64,000 bases of DNA from Pseudomonas sp. 7P_10.2_Bac1 (GTDB taxonomy: Bacteria > Pseudomonadota > Gammaproteobacteria > Pseudomonadales > Pseudomonadaceae). The position numbers and the translations under genes are program-made. Of the stretch, positions 29,239-37,561 are shown in pieces (position 1 is the stretch's first letter; the number at the start of each line of letters is the position of its first letter). The DNA lies in assembly GCF_025465935.1 (NCBI RefSeq), contig NZ_JANLNV010000007.1, positions 119,489-183,488 of the forward strand. Direction: 5' to 3'. The notes beneath the pieces are model-generated. The model had not been told where the DNA came from and did not search any database. It saw nothing but the letters and a program-made list of their open reading frames with translations.

Positions 29239-30465
29239 TCATGACCAACGGCGAAAGATCAACGATGTGTTGACGCCGCCAAAGGCAAAATTATTGTTCA
29301 TCACATAGTCGTTGTGCATCACGCGACATTCGCCGCGCAGGTAGTCCAGTTCACCGCAGCGTGTGTCAACGTCTTGCAGATTAAGCGTAGGCACATAGCG
29401 ATCGCGGTTCATCATCTCGATGCTGAACCACGATTCCAGTGCGCCACAGGCTCCCAAAGTGTGGCCTAAAAAACTTTTTTGCGAGCTGATGGGCATGTGT
29501 TTGCCAAACACTTCATGAGTGGCCTGGGTTTCGGCGATGTCGCCTTGTTCAGTGGCGGTGCCGTGACCGTTGACATAGCCGATGGCCTGGGCGGCAATGC
29601 CCGCATCTTCAAGCGCCAGTTCCATTGCCCTGCGCATGGTGCTGATCTCGGGACGGGTGGTGTGCTGGCCGTCTGCGTTACTGCCAAAACCGACGATTTC
29701 AGCATGAATGTGCGCACCGCGAGCCAGCGCATGTTCCAGCTCTTCAAGCACCAGCATGCCGCCACCTTCGCCTATCACCAGGCCATCGCGACCACTGTCG
29801 TAGGGGCGCGGGCTGGTGTGCGGAGCGTCGTTTTTAAGGCTGGTGGCGTACAGCGCATCAAACACCATGGCTTCGGTAGGGCACAGTTCTTCGGCGCCTC
29901 CTGCAAGCATCAATGGCAGGCGGCCGAACTTGATGGCTTCGTAGGCATAACCAATGCCCTGGCTGCCGCTGGTGCAGGCGCTGGAGGTCGGGATCAACCG
30001 CCCTGTAAGGCCAAAGAAGATACTAATATTCGCCGCCGTGGTGTGCGGCATCATGCGCACGTAGCTATTGGCGTTGAGGCCTTCGGCGACTGAGTTGAGC
30101 AACATGTTGCCGAAGGCTTTGATTTCGTCCGTGCTGCCGGTAGACGACCCGCACGCCACGCCCATGCGCCCGTCTCGAATGATCGGGTTGCCCAGCAGGC
30201 CTGCGTCTTGCAGGGCCTGTTCGGCCGCTCCGACCGCTAAGCGTGAGACGCGACCCATGCTGCGCAGTTGTTTGCGTGTCCAATGTTGGGGCACTGCAAA
30301 GTCATCAATCGGCCCTGCTAAACGGGTGTTGAGTTCGGTAAAGCGGTCCCATTCGCCCATGCGCCGAATGCCGCTGCGCTCCGCCACAAAATTGGCTTCA
30401 ATGCTGGCCCAGTCACTGCCCAGCGAGGTGATGCCGGCCATACCGGTAACGACGACGCGCTTCAT
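29239..30465 (-). CDS. Beta-ketoacyl-ACP synthase of the APE cluster (ApeR-like)
   Basis: A 408-residue FabF-like ketosynthase. The catalytic Cys is near residue 164 (TSSACTSGSQ), and the two His are in HGTATEQGD and SFLGHTLGACGA. It catalyses decarboxylative condensation of malonyl-ACP with the growing chain. The start at ATG 30465 overlaps the ketoreductase stop by one base. Two ketosynthases plus a separate chain-length factor are the hallmark of APE clusters. Which condensations this one performs is inferred from the position only. Confidence 0.85.
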   Translation of the reverse strand: MKRVVVTGMAGITSLGSDWASIEANFVAERSGIRRMGEWDRFTELNTRLAGPIDDFAVPQHWTRKQLRSMGRVSRLAVGAAEQALQDAGLLGNPIIRDGRMGVACGSSTGSTDEIKAFGNMLLNSVAEGLNANSYVRMMPHTTAANISIFFGLTGRLIPTSSACTSGSQGIGYAYEAIKFGRLPLMLAGGAEELCPTEAMVFDALYATSLKNDAPHTSPRPYDSGRDGLVIGEGGGMLVLEELEHALARGAHIHAEIVGFGSNADGQHTTRPEISTMRRAMELALEDAGIAAQAIGYVNGHGTATEQGDIAETQATHEVFGKHMPISSQKSFLGHTLGACGALESWFSIEMMNRDRYVPTLNLQDVDTRCGELDYLRGECRVMHNDYVMNNNFAFGGVNTSLIFRRWS

Positions 30466-31193
30466 CAGCACAAGCCTCCGTTGACGGCCAGCACCTGGCG
30501 GGTGATATAGCCCGCTTCGGCCGACATCAAAAAGTTGACCGCCCCAGCGACGTCTTCCGGGGTGCCCATGCGTTGGGCAGGGATCATTTTCATCAATTCT
30601 TCTATGGGAACATTCTCGTCAAGCATGGCGGTGTCTATCAGGCCCGGTGCCACACAGTTAACGGTGATTTTTCGCTTGCCCAGTTCAATGGCGAGGGCCT
30701 TGGCTGCGCCGATCAGCCCGGCTTTTGAGGCGCTGTAATTGACTTGGCCGCGGTTGCCGATCAAGCCCGATACCGAGGTGATACACACAATGCGCCCGGC
30801 TTGACGACGGCGGATCATGGGCATCATGACCGGGTGCAGGACGTTGTAAAAACCGTCGAGGTTGGTGCGCATCACCACGTCCCAATCGTCTTCGCTGAGG
30901 GCCGGAAACGCCCCGTCACGGGTTAGCCCAGCATTGAGTACCACACCGTAATAAGCGCCGTGGGCTTCAACATCGGCTTCTAGCAGTTCCTGGCACTGAG
31001 CACGGTCCGACACGTCGAACTGCAGAACACGGGCGTTGCGGCCAATTGCTTGCACTTGAGCCATTACGCTGTCGGCTTCGCTGCGCCCACTGCGGCAGTG
31101 CAGCACCAGATCGAAACCGGCCTGGGCCAGACGCAACGCGATAGCACGACCAATGCCACGGCTAGAGCCGGTGACCAAAATGGCCTCAGTCAT
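30465..31193 (-). CDS. 3-ketoacyl-ACP reductase (ApeQ-like, FabG family)
   Basis: A 242-residue short-chain dehydrogenase that reduces the beta-keto group of the ACP-bound chain with NAD(P)H. The cofactor motif TGSSRGIG is at residues 8-15, Asn in VLNAGLTRD, and the catalytic Ser-Tyr-Lys triad in ITSVSGLIGNRGQVNYSASKAG. ATG 31193 overlaps the dehydratase gene by eight bases. Context assigns it to polyene synthesis rather than to housekeeping fatty acid synthesis. Confidence 0.9.
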   Translation of the reverse strand: MTEAILVTGSSRGIGRAIALRLAQAGFDLVLHCRSGRSEADSVMAQVQAIGRNARVLQFDVSDRAQCQELLEADVEAHGAYYGVVLNAGLTRDGAFPALSEDDWDVVMRTNLDGFYNVLHPVMMPMIRRRQAGRIVCITSVSGLIGNRGQVNYSASKAGLIGAAKALAIELGKRKITVNCVAPGLIDTAMLDENVPIEELMKMIPAQRMGTPEDVAGAVNFLMSAEAGYITRQVLAVNGGLC

Positions 31194-31653
31194 GGCGAGT
31201 CTCCTGAGATGTCTGAGCAAGGTAGTTTTCAGCCTGAGGCGGACGGAACACATTCAGGCGTGCGGTGGCGTGGATCTGTGGGCCGGTCAGGTGGCACTCA
31301 AATACGCCCATGCCGTTGTCGTCTTCGAGCGAGCGCACGGCGTGGATTTTTAACTCGGCGCCGAGCGGGAAGTGCTCCACGTTGCATTCAAACTTGCGGG
31401 TGCCGAGCAAAAAGCCCAGCGCCACGGGGTTGCCTGCCAGACGTGCGCGGCAGCCGGCATAAGCGGCCACGCTTTGCGCCATCAACTCGACGCCGACCCA
31501 GGCCGGCAGGCTGCCGTCTGCGCGGTTAAACAGCCCTCCTGGGCGGACAGTCAAGCGGGTCTGAATGGTTTCTTCATCAAATGCCAGCACCTGATCGATC
31601 AAGATCATGTCGCCAGCGTGGGGCAGTAATTCGGCGAGCGGCCAATCAATCAT
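31186..31653 (-). CDS. Hotdog-fold 3-hydroxyacyl-ACP dehydratase (ApeP-like)
   Basis: A 155-residue FabA/FabZ-like hotdog protein (LLPHAGDMILIDQVLAFDEE; LPAWVGVELMAQSVAAYAG; NPVALGFLLGTRKFEC). In APE systems ApeP works with a second dehydratase to make the trans double bonds; the second one here is the C-terminal domain of the AMP ligase at 40865-42535. The His in PHAGDM and Glu in VGVELMAQ are the expected catalytic pair. It overlaps the ketosynthase upstream by four bases. Confidence 0.85.
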   Translation of the reverse strand: MIDWPLAELLPHAGDMILIDQVLAFDEETIQTRLTVRPGGLFNRADGSLPAWVGVELMAQSVAAYAGCRARLAGNPVALGFLLGTRKFECNVEHFPLGAELKIHAVRSLEDDNGMGVFECHLTGPQIHATARLNVFRPPQAENYLAQTSQETRHD

Positions 31654-32837
31654 GGAGCGTCTCCGATAATCAGGCTGACGTTATTACCGCCGAAGGCAAA
31701 CGAGTTGCTCATCAGGCAGCGTGAATGTGTGGGGGCCAGGGTTTGGCCGGGGGTGACCCAGTTCAGCGCGGGCAACTGCGGGTCGGGCTGAGCATCCCAG
31801 ATGTGTGGGGGCAACGTGTTGCCGTGGTTCAAGCTCAACCAGCAAAACGCGGCCTCCAGCGCACCGGCCGCACCCAGGGTGTGGCCGGTCATGGGTTTGG
31901 TTGACGAGCACGGTACACCTTGTGGGAACACCTGGGCCACGGCCTGGCTTTCCATGGCGTCGTTATGCTGGGTTGCCGTGCCATGCAGGTTCAAGTAGCC
32001 GATCTGGCTGGCCTGCAACCCTGCAAGCTTCAAGGCCTGCTGCATGGCGTTGACCGCGCCCCGGCCGCTGGGCTCGGGGGCAGAAATATGGTGCGCATCC
32101 GAGCTGGCGCCTGCGCCCAGTAATGCGATCGGTTGCGCGCCGCGGGCCTGTTTGCTCATTAAAAACAGGGCCGCGCCTTCGCCAATATTGATGCCGCGAC
32201 GGTTGACCGAAAACGGGTTGCAACGCTCATTGGCCACTGCGTCAAGGGCGGCAAAGCCATTGAGAGTCAGCGTGCATAAACTGTCGACGCCGCCGCACAG
32301 CACCACGTCGCACAGGTTCATGTGCAGCAGGCGCTGGGCACTCATTAGGGCGCGGGCGCTTGAGGTGCAAGCCGTCGAAATAACATAGGTCGGCCCGCTG
32401 ATATTCAGCCACGCGGCCAAAAACTCAGCCGGTGCGCTCAGCTCTTGCTGGCGGTAGTCGTAATCACTGGGGAAATGCTGGTGCTGCGCGTAGTGGGCAA
32501 TGCCATGGGAGGCTTCGTCGATACCCGAGGTGCTGGTGCCCAGCACGACAGCGATGCGGTCACGGCCATAGGTCTGGATCGCCTGCTCGATGTCATCGCC
32601 AATCTGCAACGCCGTCTCAAGCAATAGTTGATTATTGCGGCTGTTGTGGCGGGCAAGGTGTGCGGGGATTGCTGGCAACTCGCCTTGCACCTGCGCCACC
32701 GCGACCGGGCGCTCAGGGATCCAACCGGCTGTTTGCTGCATGCCCGAACAGTCCCCGGCAAACAGGCGCTGCGCGACGTCCTTGGCCCCACGGCCCAGTG
32801 AACAAGCAATGCCCAGTGCATTCAGGTACGCAGTCAT
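31650..32837 (-). CDS. Beta-ketoacyl-ACP synthase of the APE cluster (ApeO-like)
   Basis: A 395-residue ketosynthase with catalytic Cys157 (VISTACTSSARA) and His in LNLHGTATQHND and PMTGHTLGAAGALE, so all active-site residues are kept. In studied APE systems this subunit pairs with the catalytically inactive chain-length factor. It overlaps the DUF3261 lipoprotein gene (ATGA) and the dehydratase gene. Confidence 0.87.
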   Translation of the reverse strand: MTAYLNALGIACSLGRGAKDVAQRLFAGDCSGMQQTAGWIPERPVAVAQVQGELPAIPAHLARHNSRNNQLLLETALQIGDDIEQAIQTYGRDRIAVVLGTSTSGIDEASHGIAHYAQHQHFPSDYDYRQQELSAPAEFLAAWLNISGPTYVISTACTSSARALMSAQRLLHMNLCDVVLCGGVDSLCTLTLNGFAALDAVANERCNPFSVNRRGINIGEGAALFLMSKQARGAQPIALLGAGASSDAHHISAPEPSGRGAVNAMQQALKLAGLQASQIGYLNLHGTATQHNDAMESQAVAQVFPQGVPCSSTKPMTGHTLGAAGALEAAFCWLSLNHGNTLPPHIWDAQPDPQLPALNWVTPGQTLAPTHSRCLMSNSFAFGGNNVSLIIGDAP

Positions 32838-33427
32838 GGGGCCGTCTCGGTGTTGAGTGGGCTGAGGGTGTAGTGCACGCCATTGTTCATGTTGATGCTA
32901 AACACCTGCGGTTGTGAATAGTGCACCTGCCAGCGGCGCTCGAGCGCACGACGATCAGTATCGAAGGTTGCCTGCGGGTAATTGTCGGCCAACTGGTCAG
33001 CAGGTGTGAGTGCAAACAGCAGCGCGGCGAACAGTTCCCGGGCCTCGGGGTTTGGCGGCAGCAAACCGTCTGCTTGCCAGTGATTGCTCTGCAGTACTTG
33101 CCGCGCCAGCGGAATCCCCAGCGGGTCCATTAACGACCAGCGTATCCCGGCGTCCTGTTGCTGAATCACCAGCAACCAGTCCTGGCGTTCGTCGGCCTGT
33201 TGGCGCTGGACATGCAACTGCATCGGCAACGCCAGGCTGGGCGTGTGCTTGGGCAAGGGCAAGCTGGTGCAGCCACTTAACAGCACAAACAGGAACATTC
33301 CAAGCACCACAAAAATGGTGTAATTGCTGCCGAAGGCTGCGAAGGGTTGCGGAGCAACTCGTTTTTTGAAGTCTCCCAAGATCTCATCCCAGCCTGCGGC
33401 ATTGACTACAGCTTTCGCATGTGTCAT
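32834..33427 (-). CDS. DUF3261 lipoprotein of the APE cluster
   Basis: A 197-residue protein whose Cys after FLFVLLSG is a lipobox Cys, followed by a DUF3261 domain (LQVQRQ-like core QLHVQRQQADERQDWLLVIQQQ; RWSLMDPLGIPLARQVL). Such lipoproteins occur in APE clusters next to the LolA-like carrier and MMPL pump and probably help outer-membrane delivery; the step is not known. The start at ATG 33427 overlaps the methyltransferase stop (ATGA) but leaves about 35 mostly polar residues before the hydrophobic segment, unusually long for a lipoprotein signal. A shorter product from GTG inside the segment is possible. Confidence 0.75.
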   Translation of the reverse strand: MTHAKAVVNAAGWDEILGDFKKRVAPQPFAAFGSNYTIFVVLGMFLFVLLSGCTSLPLPKHTPSLALPMQLHVQRQQADERQDWLLVIQQQDAGIRWSLMDPLGIPLARQVLQSNHWQADGLLPPNPEARELFAALLFALTPADQLADNYPQATFDTDRRALERRWQVHYSQPQVFSINMNNGVHYTLSPLNTETAP

Positions 33428-34152
33428 TGAGCTTTGCCTTGCAACGGTTTGCGTGCCACCACGTTGACCAGTGTTTCTTCCCGTTGACCCACCGGCTTGG
33501 CAGGGCGCAAGCCAAAGCGTTCCAATAGCCCGAAATCGGTTGCACGGCTCCACCACAGGTACGGGTAAGAGACGTTCTGCGCGTCAAATTCAAAGCCTTG
33601 GTCGCGAATCATTTCCAGGTATTGCGCCGCGCTTTTCTGCACGTGCATGGGGTGGCGGAACAGCCAGCGAATTATCCAGGTGTCGATGTAGGCTTCGGTG
33701 GACTCGGCGAACAGCAAATAGCCGCCCGGCTTGAGCACGCGATAGAACTCGGCCAGCGCCCGGTCTTGTTGCACCAGGTGGTGGAAGGTCTGGTGACAGA
33801 ACAGCAGGTCGATGCTGGCATCTGGCACGTTCAGTTCAGCACAGTCGCTACCTATAAGCTCAATGTCGAAACCCTGGCGGCGAGCTTCCTCACGGCTTAG
33901 CTCAAGGCTAAGCGGGTCCGCATCAAGCCCGATCAAACGTTTCGGAGCGAAGGTTTTATGCAGGTACTGAAACGACTTGCCCTGCCCGCAACCGGCATCC
34001 AGGATGACCGGTGCAGACGGCGGCGGCTCACTGAACAAACCGCGCAAGTCATTGATCGCCACCCGCAGTACATGGTGCTGCCAGGTGTGGCTGCGCAAAA
34101 ACCAAAACCCGAACCGGGTTTCTTCTACGTAGGTATCGCTAAGGGGTTTCAT
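33424..34152 (-). CDS. SAM-dependent methyltransferase of the APE cluster
   Basis: A 242-residue class I methyltransferase. Motif I is VILDAGCGQGKSFQYLH (about 51-67), motif II is LIGLDADPLSLE, and motif III is VLKPGGYLLFAEST. Aryl polyenes carry a methylated aryl head group, so a tailoring role is likely: methylating the ring or the phenol oxygen. It overlaps the exporter gene by 14 bases and the lipoprotein gene by four bases. Confidence 0.83.
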   Translation of the reverse strand: MKPLSDTYVEETRFGFWFLRSHTWQHHVLRVAINDLRGLFSEPPPSAPVILDAGCGQGKSFQYLHKTFAPKRLIGLDADPLSLELSREEARRQGFDIELIGSDCAELNVPDASIDLLFCHQTFHHLVQQDRALAEFYRVLKPGGYLLFAESTEAYIDTWIIRWLFRHPMHVQKSAAQYLEMIRDQGFEFDAQNVSYPYLWWSRATDFGLLERFGLRPAKPVGQREETLVNVVARKPLQGKAQ

Positions 34153-36493
34153 GGGGCCTCCGTGGCAATGAAGAGTAACGCTGGGTGTGCGGCGTTTGTT
34201 GACCGGCCCACGGCGCGAGCATAAAGCTGAAGGCCAGGCCGAGGCTGACCGACAACCCGAAGTTGCTGATCGCTGGCGTGCTGGACACCGCCAGTAAACC
34301 GAACGACAGCCAAGTGGTCAGCGCCGCGAGCAAGGTGCCGAGTAGGCTGACGGCAGCCCCGCCGATTTGTTCACGCATCAAAATCGCGTAATCGACGCTG
34401 ATCGCCGTCACCAGCAATAACCCGAACAGGCTGAACAGGGTCAGCGGCTGCCCCAACCAGCCGAGGCTGGCCACGCTGCACAGTGCGGCTAACAGCGGCA
34501 GTGCAACAATGCGCAGCGCGCCACTTAAGCCAAAGGGCGCGATCAACAGCAAGACGATCAATACGCACGACAACAGCTTCAATTCTGCTGCGCTGATCTG
34601 GGTGGCCGCGAACACGCCATTCAAGTCGCCCAAACGGTCCACCCACTGCACGCCGGGTAGGCCCTGGGCTTGTTCGTGCAACAGGTCGGGGTTGTTCAAG
34701 CCTTGCAGGCTGACCATGGCGGCCACGCCGTTGCCCTGTTTGCCCAACCACAACGCGCGCCACGGTTCGGCCAATGGCCCGATGAGCGCGGCGTCGATAG
34801 TTTGCTCGGGCAAAGCCTCTAACTGTGCGAGTTCATGTTGCAGCGCGACCTCGGGCACGCCCAGTTCCAGCAGCGGTTGCCAGTGCTGTGGCAGTTGCTT
34901 CAAGGCAGCGCGCAGGTGTTGTTGCTCGCTCGTCAGGCTGACCAATTGGCCCAGGGACAAATAGCCTTGCAGCGTGCCGGTGCTGACCAGTTGATCCAGC
35001 CGTTCGCGTAGCACGGTTTGGCGCTCAAGCAGTTGCTGCTCATTGTCAGCACGCACCAAAAAGAACTGGCTGGTCGGTTGGTAGCCGGTAATCCGTGCAA
35101 TAGCCTGGGCTTGTGCCGTCAGTTGAGGTGGTGCACCAACCCATTGGCGAATATCGTTTTTGCTGGTCAGTTGCCACACGCCCGCTGCACAAAAGGCTAG
35201 CAACAAGGCCAATAGCACCGGTGTGGGGATTTTTTTCAAAAGTGCTGCTCGCGCATCCAGCAAGCGTTGTGCGAGGCGCAACGGCCATTGCGCGGGCTGT
35301 AACGTCATACCGTTGAGCAGCGCGGGTAGCAAACACACGGCGCTTAAATACGCCCCGACCAAGCCTGCGGCCGAGAAGGTGGCAATTTGGGTCAACGCTG
35401 GAAAGGGGGTAAACGCCAAGGCTAGATAACCGATGCAACTGGTGGCTAGGCTCAGGCTCAAACCGGGCAATGTCAGGCGCACGGCAGGCCAACTTAGCCA
35501 AGGTTTCAGGCTCCAGCTTTTGGACAGGTAATGCAGCGGGTAATCGACGGCCACGCCGATCAGGCTTGAGCCCAGCACTAATGTCATCACGTGCAGGCTG
35601 CCAAACAAACCGACACAGGCCACGGCGCCAAACAGCATGCCCACCAGCACCGGAACAAATGCCAGCAGCACGCGCCAGCGGCGAAACGCGAGCAGCAACA
35701 AGAGCAAAATCCCGAAGGTAGCCCCGCCGCCGACCCAGGTGATCTCACGGGTGGCCTGTTGTTGCCCGCTGGCGGCGTAGAGCAGGCCACTGGCGGCAAG
35801 TAGCTGCACGTTCTGGCGGGTTGCCAGTTCGCGGCTGTTTTCAACCAGTGCGGCCACTTGCAGGGGCAGCTTCATATCAAAAGCATCGCCCTGCGTGCGT
35901 GCGCGCAGTAATACCCAGCTTTTACCGTCGTCGTCAGCGATCAAGGCGCCGCTGCCGATGTCCAGCTGTACCGCGCCGCGTTGCGGCTGGCTGTTCTGGA
36001 TGCGCCCGGTCAGGCCCAGCCAGTCGTCTTGGCTGGGCACCAGGCTAAACCCGCTGAACGGGTCGAACAGCGCTTGAACGCGTTGTTGGATAAAGGCATC
36101 AGGGTGTTCGATCAGTTGTGTGCGGTCAGCTTGCGCGAGCATTGCCAGGCGCCCGCGCAGCAGTTGCTCGCGCAGGGCGGGCAAGTCGGCTTTAAGGTTC
36201 CACTGGACCTTTTCAAACAGCCCGCTGGCCAACCACTGTTCGCCCAACTGGCGAGCGGTGGTAATGGCTTGTTGGCGATCAGCGCTGCCCACCAGCAGCA
36301 GAACCTCTCGGTTCAGGGGGTCTTGCATGCGCTGCTCGGCGCTCTGTAGCAGTGCATCCGGGGTGTGGCCGGGCACCAGTTCGATCAGGTTGGCCGACAG
36401 CGGCGGGCCATGCCGCCATTGCCAACCGGCCAGTGCGAGCACGACCAGCAGCAGGATCAAAAAGCCCTGGGGCAGCCAGCGTTCACTGCGCAA
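34139..36493 (-). CDS. MMPL/RND-family exporter of the APE cluster
   Basis: A 784-residue inner-membrane protein with the duplicated RND layout: one helix, a large periplasmic domain (about 33-250), then five or six helices (for example FGILLLLLLAFRRWRVLLAFVP), repeated in the second half (second periplasmic domain about 420-600). It probably exports the finished aryl polyene lipid from the inner membrane. The start appears to be TTG at 36493, overlapping the LolA-like gene by 11 bases. APE clusters regularly contain this exporter next to a LolA-like gene. Confidence 0.85.
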   Translation of the reverse strand: MRSERWLPQGFLILLLVVLALAGWQWRHGPPLSANLIELVPGHTPDALLQSAEQRMQDPLNREVLLLVGSADRQQAITTARQLGEQWLASGLFEKVQWNLKADLPALREQLLRGRLAMLAQADRTQLIEHPDAFIQQRVQALFDPFSGFSLVPSQDDWLGLTGRIQNSQPQRGAVQLDIGSGALIADDDGKSWVLLRARTQGDAFDMKLPLQVAALVENSRELATRQNVQLLAASGLLYAASGQQQATREITWVGGGATFGILLLLLLAFRRWRVLLAFVPVLVGMLFGAVACVGLFGSLHVMTLVLGSSLIGVAVDYPLHYLSKSWSLKPWLSWPAVRLTLPGLSLSLATSCIGYLALAFTPFPALTQIATFSAAGLVGAYLSAVCLLPALLNGMTLQPAQWPLRLAQRLLDARAALLKKIPTPVLLALLLAFCAAGVWQLTSKNDIRQWVGAPPQLTAQAQAIARITGYQPTSQFFLVRADNEQQLLERQTVLRERLDQLVSTGTLQGYLSLGQLVSLTSEQQHLRAALKQLPQHWQPLLELGVPEVALQHELAQLEALPEQTIDAALIGPLAEPWRALWLGKQGNGVAAMVSLQGLNNPDLLHEQAQGLPGVQWVDRLGDLNGVFAATQISAAELKLLSCVLIVLLLIAPFGLSGALRIVALPLLAALCSVASLGWLGQPLTLFSLFGLLLVTAISVDYAILMREQIGGAAVSLLGTLLAALTTWLSFGLLAVSSTPAISNFGLSVSLGLAFSFMLAPWAGQQTPHTQRYSSLPRRPHETP

Positions 36494-37139
36494 AATCGTG
36501 CTGCTCCGCGTCGCTCAAGGGGGAATAACGGGTGCTGTTTTGCAGCTTCAGCACAGTGCTGTCGCCTTGGGCTTCCTGCAACTCGATGCGTTGCACCAGC
36601 TCGCCGCCGTCGATATTGATCTGTGTGAACACCTGCTTGAGCAACAACGAGCGCGGCGTGAGCATTAGCGTCCAATGCGTCGGTTGGCCTTGCAGGCGCA
36701 GCTCGAAATCACGCTGAAGCCCGCTGCTGTCGCCTTGCAGCACGGCGAGGAACAGACGGTTCTGCTCAGCACCTGCGCTCTTGCCGGGGAGCATTTGCCA
36801 CTCGCTGCCATTGCGCCGGGCAATGCCGAGGGCGGTGATGCGGTAGTCCTGTTTCAGCGGGGTGTTGAGTTGCCATAACAGGCCGTGATCTTTGGCCAGC
36901 ACAAACGTGCCGGTGCTGGTCAGCGGTTTGGGTAACGCGCGTAGGTGTTTTTCCTGGATGAAATCACCGTGGATCACCTGCGGCCTTGCCAGTTGATCGC
37001 TTAGTTGTTGTAGGTCGAAGGCGTGGGCCAATGGCGATAATCCGAGCAGCAGCGCCGTGCACAAAACGCGAACCAACTTGCCCTCACCCCAACCCTCTCC
37101 CTCCGGTAGAGGGTTTTTTGATCGCAAAGAAAAGATCAT
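36483..37139 (-). CDS. LolA-like periplasmic carrier of the APE cluster
   Basis: A 218-residue LolA-fold protein (LSDQLARPQVIHGDFIQEKHLRALPKPLTSTGTFVLAKDHGLLWQ region; domain about 45-210). LolA carries lipoproteins across the periplasm; paralogues in APE clusters probably carry the polyene lipid. The N-terminus is odd: between MIFSLRS and the hydrophobic core VLCTALLLGLSPLAHA lies NPLPEGEGWGEGK, encoded by a dispersed repeat. The signal peptide n-region is therefore about 27 residues and acidic. ATG 37139 overlaps the thioesterase stop (ATGA). Confidence 0.82.
   Translation of the reverse strand: MIFSLRSKNPLPEGEGWGEGKLVRVLCTALLLGLSPLAHAFDLQQLSDQLARPQVIHGDFIQEKHLRALPKPLTSTGTFVLAKDHGLLWQLNTPLKQDYRITALGIARRNGSEWQMLPGKSAGAEQNRLFLAVLQGDSSGLQRDFELRLQGQPTHWTLMLTPRSLLLKQVFTQINIDGGELVQRIELQEAQGDSTVLKLQNSTRYSPLSDAEQHDFAQ
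37078..37116. repeat. Dispersed G/C-rich repeat inside the LolA-like gene
   Basis: TTGCCCTCACCCCAACCCTCTCCCTCCGGTAGAGGGTTTT is a widespread bacterial dispersed repeat type (recognisable in proteins as PLPEGEGWGEG). It sits in frame within the signal-peptide coding region of the LolA-like gene. Confidence 0.6.
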
Positions 37140-37561
37140 GCCAGCACCTTCGCAATCGCATCGATCAAGCATTTGGGCGACGCCAGTTGCATTTCCCGGT
37201 CGGCAATCCTGACCGCAACCTGCACCGTGCAGGCGCGGGTCAGGCGTACGCCGGTGGCCGCATCGGTAATCAGGTAATTGATCTTCAGACGGTTCTCCCA
37301 CTCCACCAAGCTGGCACGCACGTTGATCCGTTGGCCGAAGGTGGCACCGCGCACATAGCGCAGTTGCAGGTCGATCACCGGCCACGCGTAGCCTGCGTCG
37401 AGCATCTGCGTGTAGTTATGCCCGATGTGATCGAGCAAGGCGCAGCGGGCGACTTCGAGGTATTTGACGTAATGCCCGTGCCACACCACGTGCATCGTGT
37501 CGATGTCGAAAAACGGCACCAGGACTTCGGTGTCGACGTGCAAAACGCCTTTGCTACGCAT
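37136..37561 (-). CDS. 4HBT/YbgC-like acyl thioesterase of the APE cluster
   Basis: A 141-residue hotdog thioesterase. The N-terminal LVPFFDIDTMHVVWHGHYVKYLEVAR carries the YbgC/4-hydroxybenzoyl-CoA thioesterase motif with the catalytic Asp in FFDIDTMHVVWHG. It probably hydrolyses acyl-ACP, releasing the chain or clearing stalled intermediates (ApeK-like). ATG 37561 was chosen because it overlaps the ammonia-lyase stop by eight bases and gives the family N-terminus. Confidence 0.85.
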   Translation of the reverse strand: MRSKGVLHVDTEVLVPFFDIDTMHVVWHGHYVKYLEVARCALLDHIGHNYTQMLDAGYAWPVIDLQLRYVRGATFGQRINVRASLVEWENRLKINYLITDAATGVRLTRACTVQVAVRIADREMQLASPKCLIDAIAKVLA

